Source: JBBKWJ01 sp037968895 (GTDB lineage Bacteria; Actinomycetota; Acidimicrobiia; Acidimicrobiales; SZUA-35). Taken from it: a stretch of 31,144 nucleotides of DNA. Made by a program: the position numbers and the translations under genes. The stretch spans positions 1 through 31,144 of the forward strand of contig JBBKWJ010000144.1 in assembly GCA_037968895.1 (NCBI GenBank). Direction: 5' to 3'. How positions within the stretch are numbered: the first letter of the stretch is position 1; each line of letters opens with the position of its first letter. Below the pieces are notes generated by a model, which saw nothing but the letters and a program-made list of their open reading frames with translations, made no database searches and was not told the origin of the DNA. Below, one piece after another: positions 1-6,504 of the stretch.

Positions 1-528
1 CTTGCCTCGGGCACGAGCCCACTTGAGTTCGTTGACTCGTTGTCGAACTCGGCCGAATGGACAGGATTTGTCGTCGACGGTCTCTACCTCGACACACTCG
101 GCCGGGCCGGGGATCCCGAAGGTCGCGGATTCTGGTCATCGCGTTTGTCAGAGGGGCTCCCGGTCGCGACGCTGGCCGCTTCGTTCTACGGTTCGCCCGA
201 GTATGTGAATCGTCAAGGCGGCACGAGTGAGCTCTGGGTTCGCGAACTCTATAGCGCACTGCTGGGGCGAAGTCCCCGCCCGGAGGGCAAGCAATATTGG
301 ATCGAGCAAACCGGGACAATCGGGTCGAACAGTGTCGCCTTCGCCTTCTACCAGTCCGAGGAAAACCGGGTCAGACGAGTGACTGCCTTGTATCAACAGT
401 TTCTCGGCCGCAACCCAGACCCCGGTGGTCTCGTGTGGTGGACAAACGTGCTCCAGTCAGGCGACGACCTGCAACTTGCCGCCTTCCTTGCCTCGAGCGA
501 AGAGTACATTCAGCGGGCTAACCGCTAG
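1..528 (+). CDS. DUF4214 repeat protein, 3' part (5' end outside window)
   Basis: The frame is open from base 1 to the TAG at 526-528, so the gene begins upstream of the window. The visible 175 residues hold three DUF4214-like repeats of about 50 residues, each with the pattern LYxxxLGRxPDPxGxxxW followed by a helix ending in FxxSxEY. Clear copies are LYLDTLGRAGDPEGRGFW, LYSALLGRSPRPEGKQYW and LYQQFLGRNPDPGGLVWW; the first residues look like the tail of a fourth. DUF4214 repeats are known from bacterial extracellular and surface-layer-like proteins, often at the C-terminus. The exact function is unknown and no catalytic residue is evident. The reading frame extends left beyond the TTG at 40, so that codon is not taken as the start. 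Confidence 0.85.
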   Translation, partial: LASGTSPLEFVDSLSNSAEWTGFVVDGLYLDTLGRAGDPEGRGFWSSRLSEGLPVATLAASFYGSPEYVNRQGGTSELWVRELYSALLGRSPRPEGKQYWIEQTGTIGSNSVAFAFYQSEENRVRRVTALYQQFLGRNPDPGGLVWWTNVLQSGDDLQLAAFLASSEEYIQRANR

Positions 529-700
529 CGTCGTTCGTCGGCTAGCGCCTCCTCTCTTCCCGCCTTTTTGCTGGCGCAAAAACGCTCGCCCACTCGCACT
601 TTGTTGCAGGTATCGGATACGTACGACATTTCGATTGGTGCCGTCAACGCCAGCGTGGCAACCTCTGGCGACAAGTTCTGTCGTTCGCCGGGAGGCCGCC
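529..700. other. intergenic gap with small inverted repeats
   Basis: This 172-base gap separates the DUF4214 gene from the enoyl-CoA hydratase gene. It holds a 7-bp inverted repeat, TTTTTGC at 565-571 and GCAAAAA at 576-582 with a TGGC loop, too AT-rich and without a following T-run to be a convincing terminator. An 11-bp imperfect palindrome, GTATC-G-GATAC, lies at 610-620. No convincing promoter or RNA gene was seen. Confidence 0.4.
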
Positions 701-1558
701 ATGTCAACCACGTCTGAGCATTCGAGCCGTCAACTCGACACCGGATCCGACGACCTGCTCTGTTGGGTCGATGGGTCGGTTGCCGTGATCTCGCTCAACC
801 GGCCAGCGCGTCGCAATGCGCTTTCTGATGCCATGTATGACGGGTTTGCCGCCGTGTTGCCCTCACTCAGTATCGATCCTGAGATCAGGGTGGTCATGGT
901 GACGGGCGAGGGCGCGGCATTCTGTGCGGGTGGTGATGTGAAAGCGATGAACGAGGGCCATACCAGTAGTGAGCGTCGCGAGAATCAGCCAGCCGACGCC
1001 GAGTCTCGTATCAGTTGGCTGCGGCAGCGACAACGGCTGGTTTCGCTTGCACTGCACGAGTTCCCGAAGCCCGTCGTCGCGGCGATTCCGGGCGCCGCCG
1101 CGGGTGCAGGCTTGTCGATCGCGCTCGCTGCGGACCTGCGTATCGCATCGGAGTCGGCAATTGTGGTCCCTGCCTTCGGCAACATCGGCGCATCGGGTGA
1201 CTTCGGTGGTAGCTGGTTTCTCACCCAGCTCGTCGGTCCGTCGAAGGCGAAAGAGCTCTACTTCTGGTCACCTCGCCTCTCTGCCGAAGAAGCGCTGGGG
1301 CTCGGCATCATCAACGAGATATTGCCCGGGACCGACTTCCGTTCTGAGGCGCTGGCCTATTGTCATCGCCTCGCCGAACGGGCACCGATTTCGATGCGGT
1401 TCATGAAGGAGAACATCAATCGAGCGATTGGTTGTGATCTGGCGACGGCGCTCGACGCCGAGGCGGCCGCGATGGTTCGTTCGATGAGTACAGCCGACCA
1501 CAAGGAAGCGGTTGCGGCATTCGTCGAGAAACGTGATGCCACGTTCAACGGCCGCTGA
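701..1558 (+). CDS. enoyl-CoA hydratase/isomerase family protein (crotonase fold)
   Basis: A 285-residue crotonase-fold protein, likely acting on an acyl-CoA in the cytoplasm. The ATG at 701 is chosen because GGAGG at 691-695 sits five bases upstream and the crotonase domain begins about residue 20; an upstream in-frame start at 425 would run through the preceding gene. The oxyanion-hole segments are FCAGGDV at residues 74-80 and GAAAGAG at 131-137. The positions matching the two catalytic glutamates of classic enoyl-CoA hydratase appear to be Ser139 and Ala158. Asp167 in SGDFGG lies where PaaG-type isomerases carry their catalytic aspartate. I therefore favour an isomerase or other crotonase reaction over simple hydration; the substrate cannot be told from sequence. 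Confidence 0.85.
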   Translation: MSTTSEHSSRQLDTGSDDLLCWVDGSVAVISLNRPARRNALSDAMYDGFAAVLPSLSIDPEIRVVMVTGEGAAFCAGGDVKAMNEGHTSSERRENQPADAESRISWLRQRQRLVSLALHEFPKPVVAAIPGAAAGAGLSIALAADLRIASESAIVVPAFGNIGASGDFGGSWFLTQLVGPSKAKELYFWSPRLSAEEALGLGIINEILPGTDFRSEALAYCHRLAERAPISMRFMKENINRAIGCDLATALDAEAAAMVRSMSTADHKEAVAAFVEKRDATFNGR

Positions 1559-1570
1559 CTACTGCGCGCG

Positions 1571-1634
1571 CGAACGGTAGCTCGACGAACGGTCTGGGGT
1601 CTGACCCCAGACCGTTCGGACCCCAGACCGTTCG
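1571..1634. repeat. 16-bp inverted repeat plus an exact 16-bp direct copy
   Basis: CGAACGGTCTGGGGTC at 1586-1601 is the exact reverse complement of GACCCCAGACCGTTCG at 1603-1618, separated by a single T. The right arm is then repeated exactly at 1619-1634. An extra CGAACGGT lies at 1571-1578, matching the start of the left arm. The transcript could form a very stable hairpin just after the enoyl-CoA hydratase stop, but no T-run follows. The core TGGGGTCTGACCCC resembles short palindromic repeats dispersed in many bacterial genomes; a dispersed-repeat origin is inference. Confidence 0.85.
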
Positions 1635-1692
1635 TGGGCGACCGGAGCCAAACGCCAGCGCCTTGCGATAGGTCGACGGAGCGCGAGTGAAT

Positions 1693-1698
1693 TAGGCT
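1693..1698 (+). promoter_or_regulatory. possible -10 box of a leaderless promoter for the aldolase gene
   Basis: TAGGCT fits the TANNNT -10 pattern and ends six bases before the ATG at 1705, so transcription would begin at or next to the start codon. No Shine-Dalgarno sequence precedes this ATG. No good -35 box was found. Confidence 0.4.
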
Positions 1699-1704
1699 CG
1701 CCCG

Positions 1705-2460
1705 ATGAGAACCAACACCCTCCGCGAACAGTGGAACAACGGCGATCCGACACTCGGGCTCTGGATCTCGCAGTGCACCACAGTTGGTGCCGAGCAGCTC
1801 GGCGGCCTCGGATTCGATTACTGCTGCGTCGATATGCAACACGGGCTGAGCGAATACACCGATGCCCTCACAACATTCGTTGCTCTATCTGGGTCAGACT
1901 CGATTCCAATCGCTCGTGTGCCATGGAATGAGCCTGGCATCATCGGCCGAGTACTCGACGCCGGCGCATTGGGCGTGATTGTACCGATGGTTAACACGGC
2001 GGCGCAGGCCCAGGCCGCCACGGCAGCCTGTCGGTATGTGCCAGATGGACTCCGCAGCTACGGGCCGATCCGGGCTGGCTCGGCCCTCGGCCCCAACTAC
2101 GCGGCCGAGGCGAACGCTCAAGTGGTCGCAATCCCGATGATCGAAACGGTTGAGGCGCTCTCCAACCTCGACGCCATCCTCGACACGCCAGGTATCGATG
2201 CTGTCTACGTGGGGCCCGCCGACCTGTCGCTGAGCCTCGGCCTTGCCCCTGCCAATGACCAAGAAGATGAGGGCTTCAACGAAGCGCTGAAGCGGATTAT
2301 CGCCGGTTGCCAGAAAAGGGGGATCACCCCAGGCATCCACTCGACGCCGGCTCTGGTCGAGAAGCGGCTCACCCAAGGTTTCAAGATGGTGACCGTCACC
2401 ACAGACCTCGAAGCCATGCTCGCCGGAGCCAAAGCCGGTTTGGACAAAGCAAAGGGGTAA
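1705..2460 (+). CDS. HpcH/HpaI family aldolase (class II, divalent metal)
   Basis: A 251-residue TIM-barrel protein of the HpcH/HpaI aldolase/citrate lyase family, which cleaves or forms carbon-carbon bonds of 2-keto acids such as 4-hydroxy-2-ketoheptanedioate. Family landmarks are DMQHG at residues 43-47 with catalytic His46, Arg71 in ARVPWNEPG, GVIVPMVNT near 90-98, metal ligand Glu147 in IPMIET and metal ligand Asp173 in VGPADLSLSLG. Length is normal for the family. The ATG at 1705 has no Shine-Dalgarno sequence but has a TAGGCT box six bases upstream, suggesting a leaderless message. It lies 99 bases before pyrR and is probably a separate transcription unit. The substrate is not predictable; the neighbouring crotonase might hint at aromatic or acyl-CoA catabolism, but that is only context. 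Confidence 0.88.
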   Translation: MRTNTLREQWNNGDPTLGLWISQCTTVGAEQLGGLGFDYCCVDMQHGLSEYTDALTTFVALSGSDSIPIARVPWNEPGIIGRVLDAGALGVIVPMVNTAAQAQAATAACRYVPDGLRSYGPIRAGSALGPNYAAEANAQVVAIPMIETVEALSNLDAILDTPGIDAVYVGPADLSLSLGLAPANDQEDEGFNEALKRIIAGCQKRGITPGIHSTPALVEKRLTQGFKMVTVTTDLEAMLAGAKAGLDKAKG

Positions 2461-2488
2461 CACGCGTGTAAGTCGCGGTGCCCACTGA

Positions 2489-2494
2489 TATTCT
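2489..2494 (+). promoter_or_regulatory. candidate -10 box of the pyr operon promoter
   Basis: TATTCT at 2489-2494 would place transcription start near 2501, so the message would begin just before the PyrR-binding hairpin at 2510. No close TTGACA match was found at the proper upstream distance. Confidence rests mainly on the position. Confidence 0.45.
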
Positions 2495-2509
2495 TTCCCG
2501 ACCGGAGTT

Positions 2510-2540
2510 CCGTGAAGTGAGTCCTGTGAGGCTCATACGG
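2510..2540 (+). promoter_or_regulatory. PyrR-binding RNA hairpin in the pyr leader
   Basis: The segment folds as the known PyrR binding loop. A lower stem pairs 2510-2513 (CCGU) with 2537-2540 (ACGG). A purine-rich bulge on the 5' side is GAA at 2514-2516. An upper stem pairs 2517-2523 with 2530-2536, with two G-U pairs. The hexaloop CUGUGA at 2524-2529 fits CNGNGA. The core AGUCCUGUGAGGCU matches the consensus ARUCCNGNGAGGYU established for PyrR sites. It ends two bases before the purine-rich Shine-Dalgarno of pyrR, so bound PyrR should block ribosome entry. UMP-stimulated binding is known for the family; its use here is inferred. Confidence 0.88.
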
Positions 2541-2542
2541 CA

Positions 2543-2550
2543 GAGGAAGG
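2543..2550 (+). promoter_or_regulatory. Shine-Dalgarno of pyrR, adjacent to the PyrR hairpin
   Basis: GAGGAAGG at 2543-2550 precedes the TTG start at 2560 by nine bases and begins two bases after the PyrR-binding hairpin. It decides the TTG start, because no ATG or GTG exists in frame between the upstream stop at 2527-2529 and the conserved PyrR core. Confidence 0.75.
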
Positions 2551-2559
2551 AATCGCGCT

Positions 2560-3129
2560 TTGGCTGAACGCGAACGTCGACGTACGCCCCCGTTTGGGGG
2601 CGTTTTTATTGCCCGGACCCAGGTCCTCGACCGTGATGCGGTCCAACGGGCAGTCCGCCGAATGGCACACGAGATCGTTGAGCGAAACGAAGGCCTCGAG
2701 AACGTGGTCATCATTGGTTTGCAGACTGGGGGAGTCCCGTTTGCTGAATCCATCGTGGCTGCGCTGCTCGAAATCGACCCTAATACCCAGGTCGAGGCGG
2801 GCACCCTCGACGTCGCCTTCTACCGAGACGACATCAACCTGCGGCCAGTCCTTCCCGAGGCAGTGACCGAAATAAGCTTCGACATCACTCGTAAGACGGT
2901 TGTCCTTGTGGACGACGTCCTCTTCACTGGCCGAACGATCAGGGCCGCGCTGGAAGCGCTCAACGACATCGGTCGGGCCCGCTCCATCCAGCTCGCCGTC
3001 ATGGTTGACCGGGGCCATCGAGAGCTGCCGATTCGTCCCGACTTTGTGGGCAAGAACCTGCCAACCCGACGAGATGAAGCGGTCAACGCAACTATTGACG
3101 GTGTCGAGTTGGGGGAAATCTCAAGATGA
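2560..3129 (+). CDS. pyrR: PyrR: pyr operon RNA-binding attenuator / uracil phosphoribosyltransferase
   Basis: A 189-residue protein of the type I phosphoribosyltransferase family. The PRPP-binding loop VVLVDDVLFTGRT spans residues 114-126. The N-terminal helix AVQRAVRRMAHEIVERN and the segment IGLQTGGVPFA (52-62) match PyrR. PyrR binds pyr mRNA when UMP is high and usually has weak uracil phosphoribosyltransferase activity. The start is TTG at 2560, after GAGGAAGG; no other usual start codon precedes the conserved core. Oddly, codons 9-16 contain a perfect intrinsic terminator (2584-2607). The stop TGA overlaps the pyrB ATG by four bases, so translation of the two genes is probably coupled. 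The gene heads the operon and its own leader carries a PyrR site, implying autoregulation. Confidence 0.95.
   Translation: MAERERRRTPPFGGVFIARTQVLDRDAVQRAVRRMAHEIVERNEGLENVVIIGLQTGGVPFAESIVAALLEIDPNTQVEAGTLDVAFYRDDINLRPVLPEAVTEISFDITRKTVVLVDDVLFTGRTIRAALEALNDIGRARSIQLAVMVDRGHRELPIRPDFVGKNLPTRRDEAVNATIDGVELGEISR
2584..2607 (+). terminator. intrinsic terminator inside the pyrR coding start
   Basis: ACGCCCCC at 2584-2591 pairs perfectly with GGGGGCGT at 2596-2603 around a GTTT loop, and the last stem T starts a run of five T (2603-2607). This is a textbook Rho-independent terminator, but it lies 24 bases into pyrR. Its position just after the PyrR hairpin and ribosome binding site suggests an attenuator: ribosomes entering pyrR would prevent hairpin formation, while PyrR blocking initiation would let it form. 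That coupling is inference. No clear antiterminator pairing was found in the leader. Confidence 0.75.
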
Positions 3130-4082
3130 GACACCTGCTCTCTACTCACGAGCTTGACCGCGCCGACATTGAGGAGCTCATCGAACTCGCAAGAGGCTTC
3201 GCCGAAGTGCAAACCCGCGATGTTCGTAAAGTTCCTGCCCTTCGCGGCAAGACCGTCGTGATGGCGTTCTTCGAAGACTCAACGAGGACACGCACGAGCT
3301 TCGACCTGGCGGCGAAGCGTCTATCTGCTGACGTAATCAACTTTTCGGCCAGTGCGTCGTCAGTCAAGAAGGGCGAATCGATCCGAGACACGATCGAGAC
3401 GCTGAGCGCTATGGAGATTGACGCCATCGTCGTGCGCCATCGCTCATCGGGCGTGCCCCAGCAGATCACCCAATGGACTGATGCCTCAATCATCAACGCC
3501 GGTGACGGTTGGCATGCCCATCCGACCCAGGCTCTGCTCGACAGCTACACGCTCCTCGAACGATTTGGATCGCTTGACGGCAAACACGTTGCGCTCTGCG
3601 GCGATATCAATCACAGCCGCGTGGCGCGCTCAAACGTTGACGCTTTCACCAAGCTCGGAGCAACGGTGACCCTCGTTGCGCCAAGCACACTGTTGCCACG
3701 AAACCTCGAAGGTTGGCCCGTCCGAGTCGAATCGAAACTCGACAACGTGATCGGCGACATCGACGTGGCCTACATGCTGAGAATCCAGCAAGAGCGCCTC
3801 ACCGATTCACCGTTCCCGACGCTGCGAGAGTACCGGTCAAACTACGGCCTGACCGTTGAACGAGCAGCCAAAATGCGTCCCGATGCGGTGGTCATGCACC
3901 CAGGGCCTATGAACCGGGGCGTCGAAATCGATCCCGAGGTTGCGGGCCAAGAAAACAGTCTTGTCCTCCAGCAGGTGGCCAATGGCATTCCGGTCCGAAT
4001 GGCGGTGCTCTTTAGCACGCTCGGACCTGGCCGATTCGATGCCGTTCCAGAACTTGCAGACAGCGTTGGGGAGGCCAAATGA
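3126..4082 (+). CDS. pyrB: aspartate carbamoyltransferase catalytic chain
   Basis: A 318-residue enzyme that transfers the carbamoyl group from carbamoyl phosphate to aspartate, the committed step of pyrimidine synthesis. Visible motifs are STRTR at 52-56 (carbamoyl phosphate binding), KKGES at 81-85 with the active-site loop lysine, HPTQ at 132-135 and MHPGPMNRG at 257-265. Length matches bacterial catalytic chains. No pyrI regulatory chain is present, as expected for Actinobacteria. The ATG overlaps the pyrR stop (ATGA) and the gene's own stop overlaps the pyrC ATG in the same way. Confidence 0.97.
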   Translation: MRHLLSTHELDRADIEELIELARGFAEVQTRDVRKVPALRGKTVVMAFFEDSTRTRTSFDLAAKRLSADVINFSASASSVKKGESIRDTIETLSAMEIDAIVVRHRSSGVPQQITQWTDASIINAGDGWHAHPTQALLDSYTLLERFGSLDGKHVALCGDINHSRVARSNVDAFTKLGATVTLVAPSTLLPRNLEGWPVRVESKLDNVIGDIDVAYMLRIQQERLTDSPFPTLREYRSNYGLTVERAAKMRPDAVVMHPGPMNRGVEIDPEVAGQENSLVLQQVANGIPVRMAVLFSTLGPGRFDAVPELADSVGEAK

Positions 4083-5377
4083 CGACCACGGTTATCTCGG
4101 GTGGGCGAATTATCGACCAATCGGGCGAACGATCAGGAGATGTCCTCGTCGACAACGTTTCTGGTCTGATCCTCGAGGTCGGGCCAGAACTTAAGGGTGA
4201 TCTCACCCTCGATGCCTCGCAGTGTTTCGTCACGCCTGGCTTCGTCGACCTTCACGCTCACCTTCGCGAGCCAGGAAACGAAGCAGCCGAAACAATCGAG
4301 ACCGGCAGCCGTGCGGCCGCGAAAGGCGGCTTCACGGCCGTCGTCGCGATGCCAAATACAAACCCTTGCATGGACTCAGCATCGGTTGTGTCTGACGTAC
4401 TCCGGATTGCCAAAACTGCGTTGTGCGAAGTCCTTCCTAGCGGGGCGATTAGCCTCGGCCGATCGGGCGAGTCGCTCGCACCGATGGCCGAATTGGCCGA
4501 ACTAGGCGTCCGGATATTCACCGACGATGGAAACGGCGTGCAAGACGCCGGTTTCATGCGTCGGGCGTTGGAATACGCCGGCTCGATTGGGGAGGCCGTT
4601 GGCGCTCCGCTCGTGCTCGCCCAACATTGTGAAACCGATGCGCTGTCGATCGGCTCCTGCATGCACGAGGGTGCAGTTTCGTCACGACTCGGGGTCGGTG
4701 GCCAGCCGGCCGAATCCGAAGAACTCATGGTGATGCGTGATATTGCGTTGTCACGGCTCACTGGTGTCAGGGTGCACTTCCAGCATCTCACGACCGCAGG
4801 CAGCGTGGCCATGGTGAGGGCAGCCAAAGCGGGCGGCCTGCCAATCACCGCCGAGGTCACACCCCACCACTTCACGCTCACCGATACCGCCTGCGAGGGC
4901 TACGACCCACTGTTCAAAGTGAACCCGCCATTGCGGACCTCAGCCGATGTTGCTGCGGTGCGACAGGGGCTCGCCGATGGCACTATCGATGCGATCGCCA
5001 CCGGTCACGCCCCTCACACTCCCGATGCAAAAGAGCAAGCGTTTGATGACGCCCCGGGTGGCATGTTGGGGCTCGAGACCGCGCTGGCCGTTGCGCTAAC
5101 CGAACTCGACCTGCCGCTTGAGCAGGTCGTCGGCTTGCTGTCGTGGCGACCCGCCGCCATTGCGGGAGTTGCTGATCGTCATGGCTGCCCCATAGAGCCG
5201 GGTCAACCGGCAAATCTCACAATCATCGACCCCGCCATTCGCTGGACGGTCGATCCCGCACAACTGGCTTCAAAAGCCACAAACACCCCATTCGCTGGTC
5301 GCGACCTGCAAGGCAAGGTCAGACACACGATCTACCAAGGAGCCCCAACCGTGATCAATGGAGAGGCAACCCGATGA
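4079..5377 (+). CDS. pyrC: dihydroorotase (type I), with Gly at the usual metal-binding Asp
   Basis: A 432-residue amidohydrolase that closes carbamoyl aspartate to dihydroorotate. Metal-site landmarks are present: DLHAHLREPG at 57-66 (His59, His61), TDDG at 148-151, AQHC with His183, and HFQH with His236, followed by TPHHFTLTD. The last metal-site motif, normally ATDHAPH, reads ATGHAPH here, with Gly309 (codon GGT at 5003-5005) in place of the Asp that binds metal and acts as the proton shuttle in type I enzymes. The rest is intact and the gene is tightly embedded in the operon, so it is probably expressed. Whether it is active, or needs a partner, is open. Both gene ends overlap neighbours by four bases (ATGA). 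Confidence 0.93.
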   Translation: MTTTVISGGRIIDQSGERSGDVLVDNVSGLILEVGPELKGDLTLDASQCFVTPGFVDLHAHLREPGNEAAETIETGSRAAAKGGFTAVVAMPNTNPCMDSASVVSDVLRIAKTALCEVLPSGAISLGRSGESLAPMAELAELGVRIFTDDGNGVQDAGFMRRALEYAGSIGEAVGAPLVLAQHCETDALSIGSCMHEGAVSSRLGVGGQPAESEELMVMRDIALSRLTGVRVHFQHLTTAGSVAMVRAAKAGGLPITAEVTPHHFTLTDTACEGYDPLFKVNPPLRTSADVAAVRQGLADGTIDAIATGHAPHTPDAKEQAFDDAPGGMLGLETALAVALTELDLPLEQVVGLLSWRPAAIAGVADRHGCPIEPGQPANLTIIDPAIRWTVDPAQLASKATNTPFAGRDLQGKVRHTIYQGAPTVINGEATR

Positions 5378-6504
5378 CCAACCCAACAGCGGCGGCACTT
5401 GTGCTCGCCGACGGCTCAGTATTTGAGGGCGAGCACATTGGCGCCACCCCGGCCGGTGGCATAGCAGGCGGCGAGGTGGTGTTTAACACCGCATTGAGCG
5501 GCTACCAAGAGGTGCTCACCGACCCGTCGTATGCGGGCCAGATCGTGACCTTCACCTACCCCCACATCGGCAACTACGGCACAAGCGCCGCTGATAACGA
5601 AAGCACGGGCATGTACGCCAGGGGTGTGATTGTCAGAGACCTCGCTCGACGCCATTCGAGCTGGCGAGCCGAGCAATCGCTCGACGCGTTCCTCCAGTTC
5701 CACAAACTCAGTGGAATCGCAGGAGTCGACACTCGTCGGCTCACACGGTTAATTCGGAGTAACGGAGCGATGCCGGGAGCCTTCGGGCCAACCGAGGGGC
5801 CAGGCGCCGTCGACATCTCGGCGCTCACCGCAGCGGCATCGGCCGAACCGGGCACCGACGGAATCGACCTCGTCTCAACAGTGACGACCGCTGCGCCGTA
5901 CTCGGTCGCCTATAGGGGCGATGCAACGGCTCGCAGAATCGTTGCATACGACTTCGGCATCAAATCGACAATATCGTGGCATCTCAGTGGGATTGGCGAC
6001 GTCGAGATCGTGCCGGCATCGACATCGGCTGCCGACGTCCTCGCCAGAAAGCCTGACGGAGTGTTCCTCTCAAATGGCCCTGGCGATCCCGAGATGAGCC
6101 CATACGCGAGCGATGCGATTCGCGACCTCATCGGTGAGGTGCCGATCTTCGGAATCTGCCTCGGACACCAGCTGTTGTCATTGGCTGCGGGCGGACGGAT
6201 CGAAAAGCTGCCGTTCGGCCACCACGGCGCCAACCATCCTGTTCGCGATGAGACGACCGGCAAGGTCGAGATCACGAGCCAGAACCACAACTTTGCCGTC
6301 GTCGGCGAGTCGCTTAGTGCCGTCGCCGACGTCACCCATATCAACCTGAACGACGGCGTGTGCGAGGGCATGGCACTCCGCGATGCTCCTGCGTTCAGCG
6401 TGCAGCACCATCCCGAAGCAAGCCCTGGGCCGCACGACAGCGCCTACCTCTTTGGACGATTTGAGCAACTCATGAACGACTTCAACGCAAAGGCAGGTGC
6501 CTGA
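5374..6504 (+). CDS. carA: carbamoyl-phosphate synthase small subunit (glutamine amidotransferase)
   Basis: A 376-residue subunit that hydrolyses glutamine and passes ammonia to CarB. The N-terminal CPSase small-chain domain contains FNTALSGYQEVLTDPSYAGQ at 37-56. The class I amidotransferase domain follows, with SNGPGDP at 233-239, the nucleophile elbow GICLGHQ with Cys262, and the rest of the triad in HHPEASPGPHD (His346, Glu348). Length is normal. The ATG overlaps the pyrC stop by four bases; the stop TGA shares one base with the carB ATG (TGATG), so the two subunits are probably translated together. Confidence 0.97.
   Translation: MTNPTAAALVLADGSVFEGEHIGATPAGGIAGGEVVFNTALSGYQEVLTDPSYAGQIVTFTYPHIGNYGTSAADNESTGMYARGVIVRDLARRHSSWRAEQSLDAFLQFHKLSGIAGVDTRRLTRLIRSNGAMPGAFGPTEGPGAVDISALTAAASAEPGTDGIDLVSTVTTAAPYSVAYRGDATARRIVAYDFGIKSTISWHLSGIGDVEIVPASTSAADVLARKPDGVFLSNGPGDPEMSPYASDAIRDLIGEVPIFGICLGHQLLSLAAGGRIEKLPFGHHGANHPVRDETTGKVEITSQNHNFAVVGESLSAVADVTHINLNDGVCEGMALRDAPAFSVQHHPEASPGPHDSAYLFGRFEQLMNDFNAKAGA

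Noticed and set aside
565..582. Hairpin TTTTTGC/GCAAAAA as a terminator of the DUF4214 gene.
   Set aside because: The stem is AT-rich, and no T-run follows on either strand.
425..700. N-terminal extension of the enoyl-CoA hydratase to 425.
   Set aside because: It would overlap the end of the DUF4214 gene in another frame and adds 92 residues without family resemblance; ATG 701 has GGAGG upstream.
2608..2610. ATT as the true pyrR start, leaving the terminator fully untranslated.
   Set aside because: ATT starts are very rare and no ribosome binding site precedes it; TTG 2560 has a good one. It stays a minor possibility worth remembering when testing the attenuator.
4258..4881. Minus-strand 207-codon open frame opposite pyrC.
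   Set aside because: Shadow frame of low complexity (Ser/Pro/Ala-rich) inside a clear gene.
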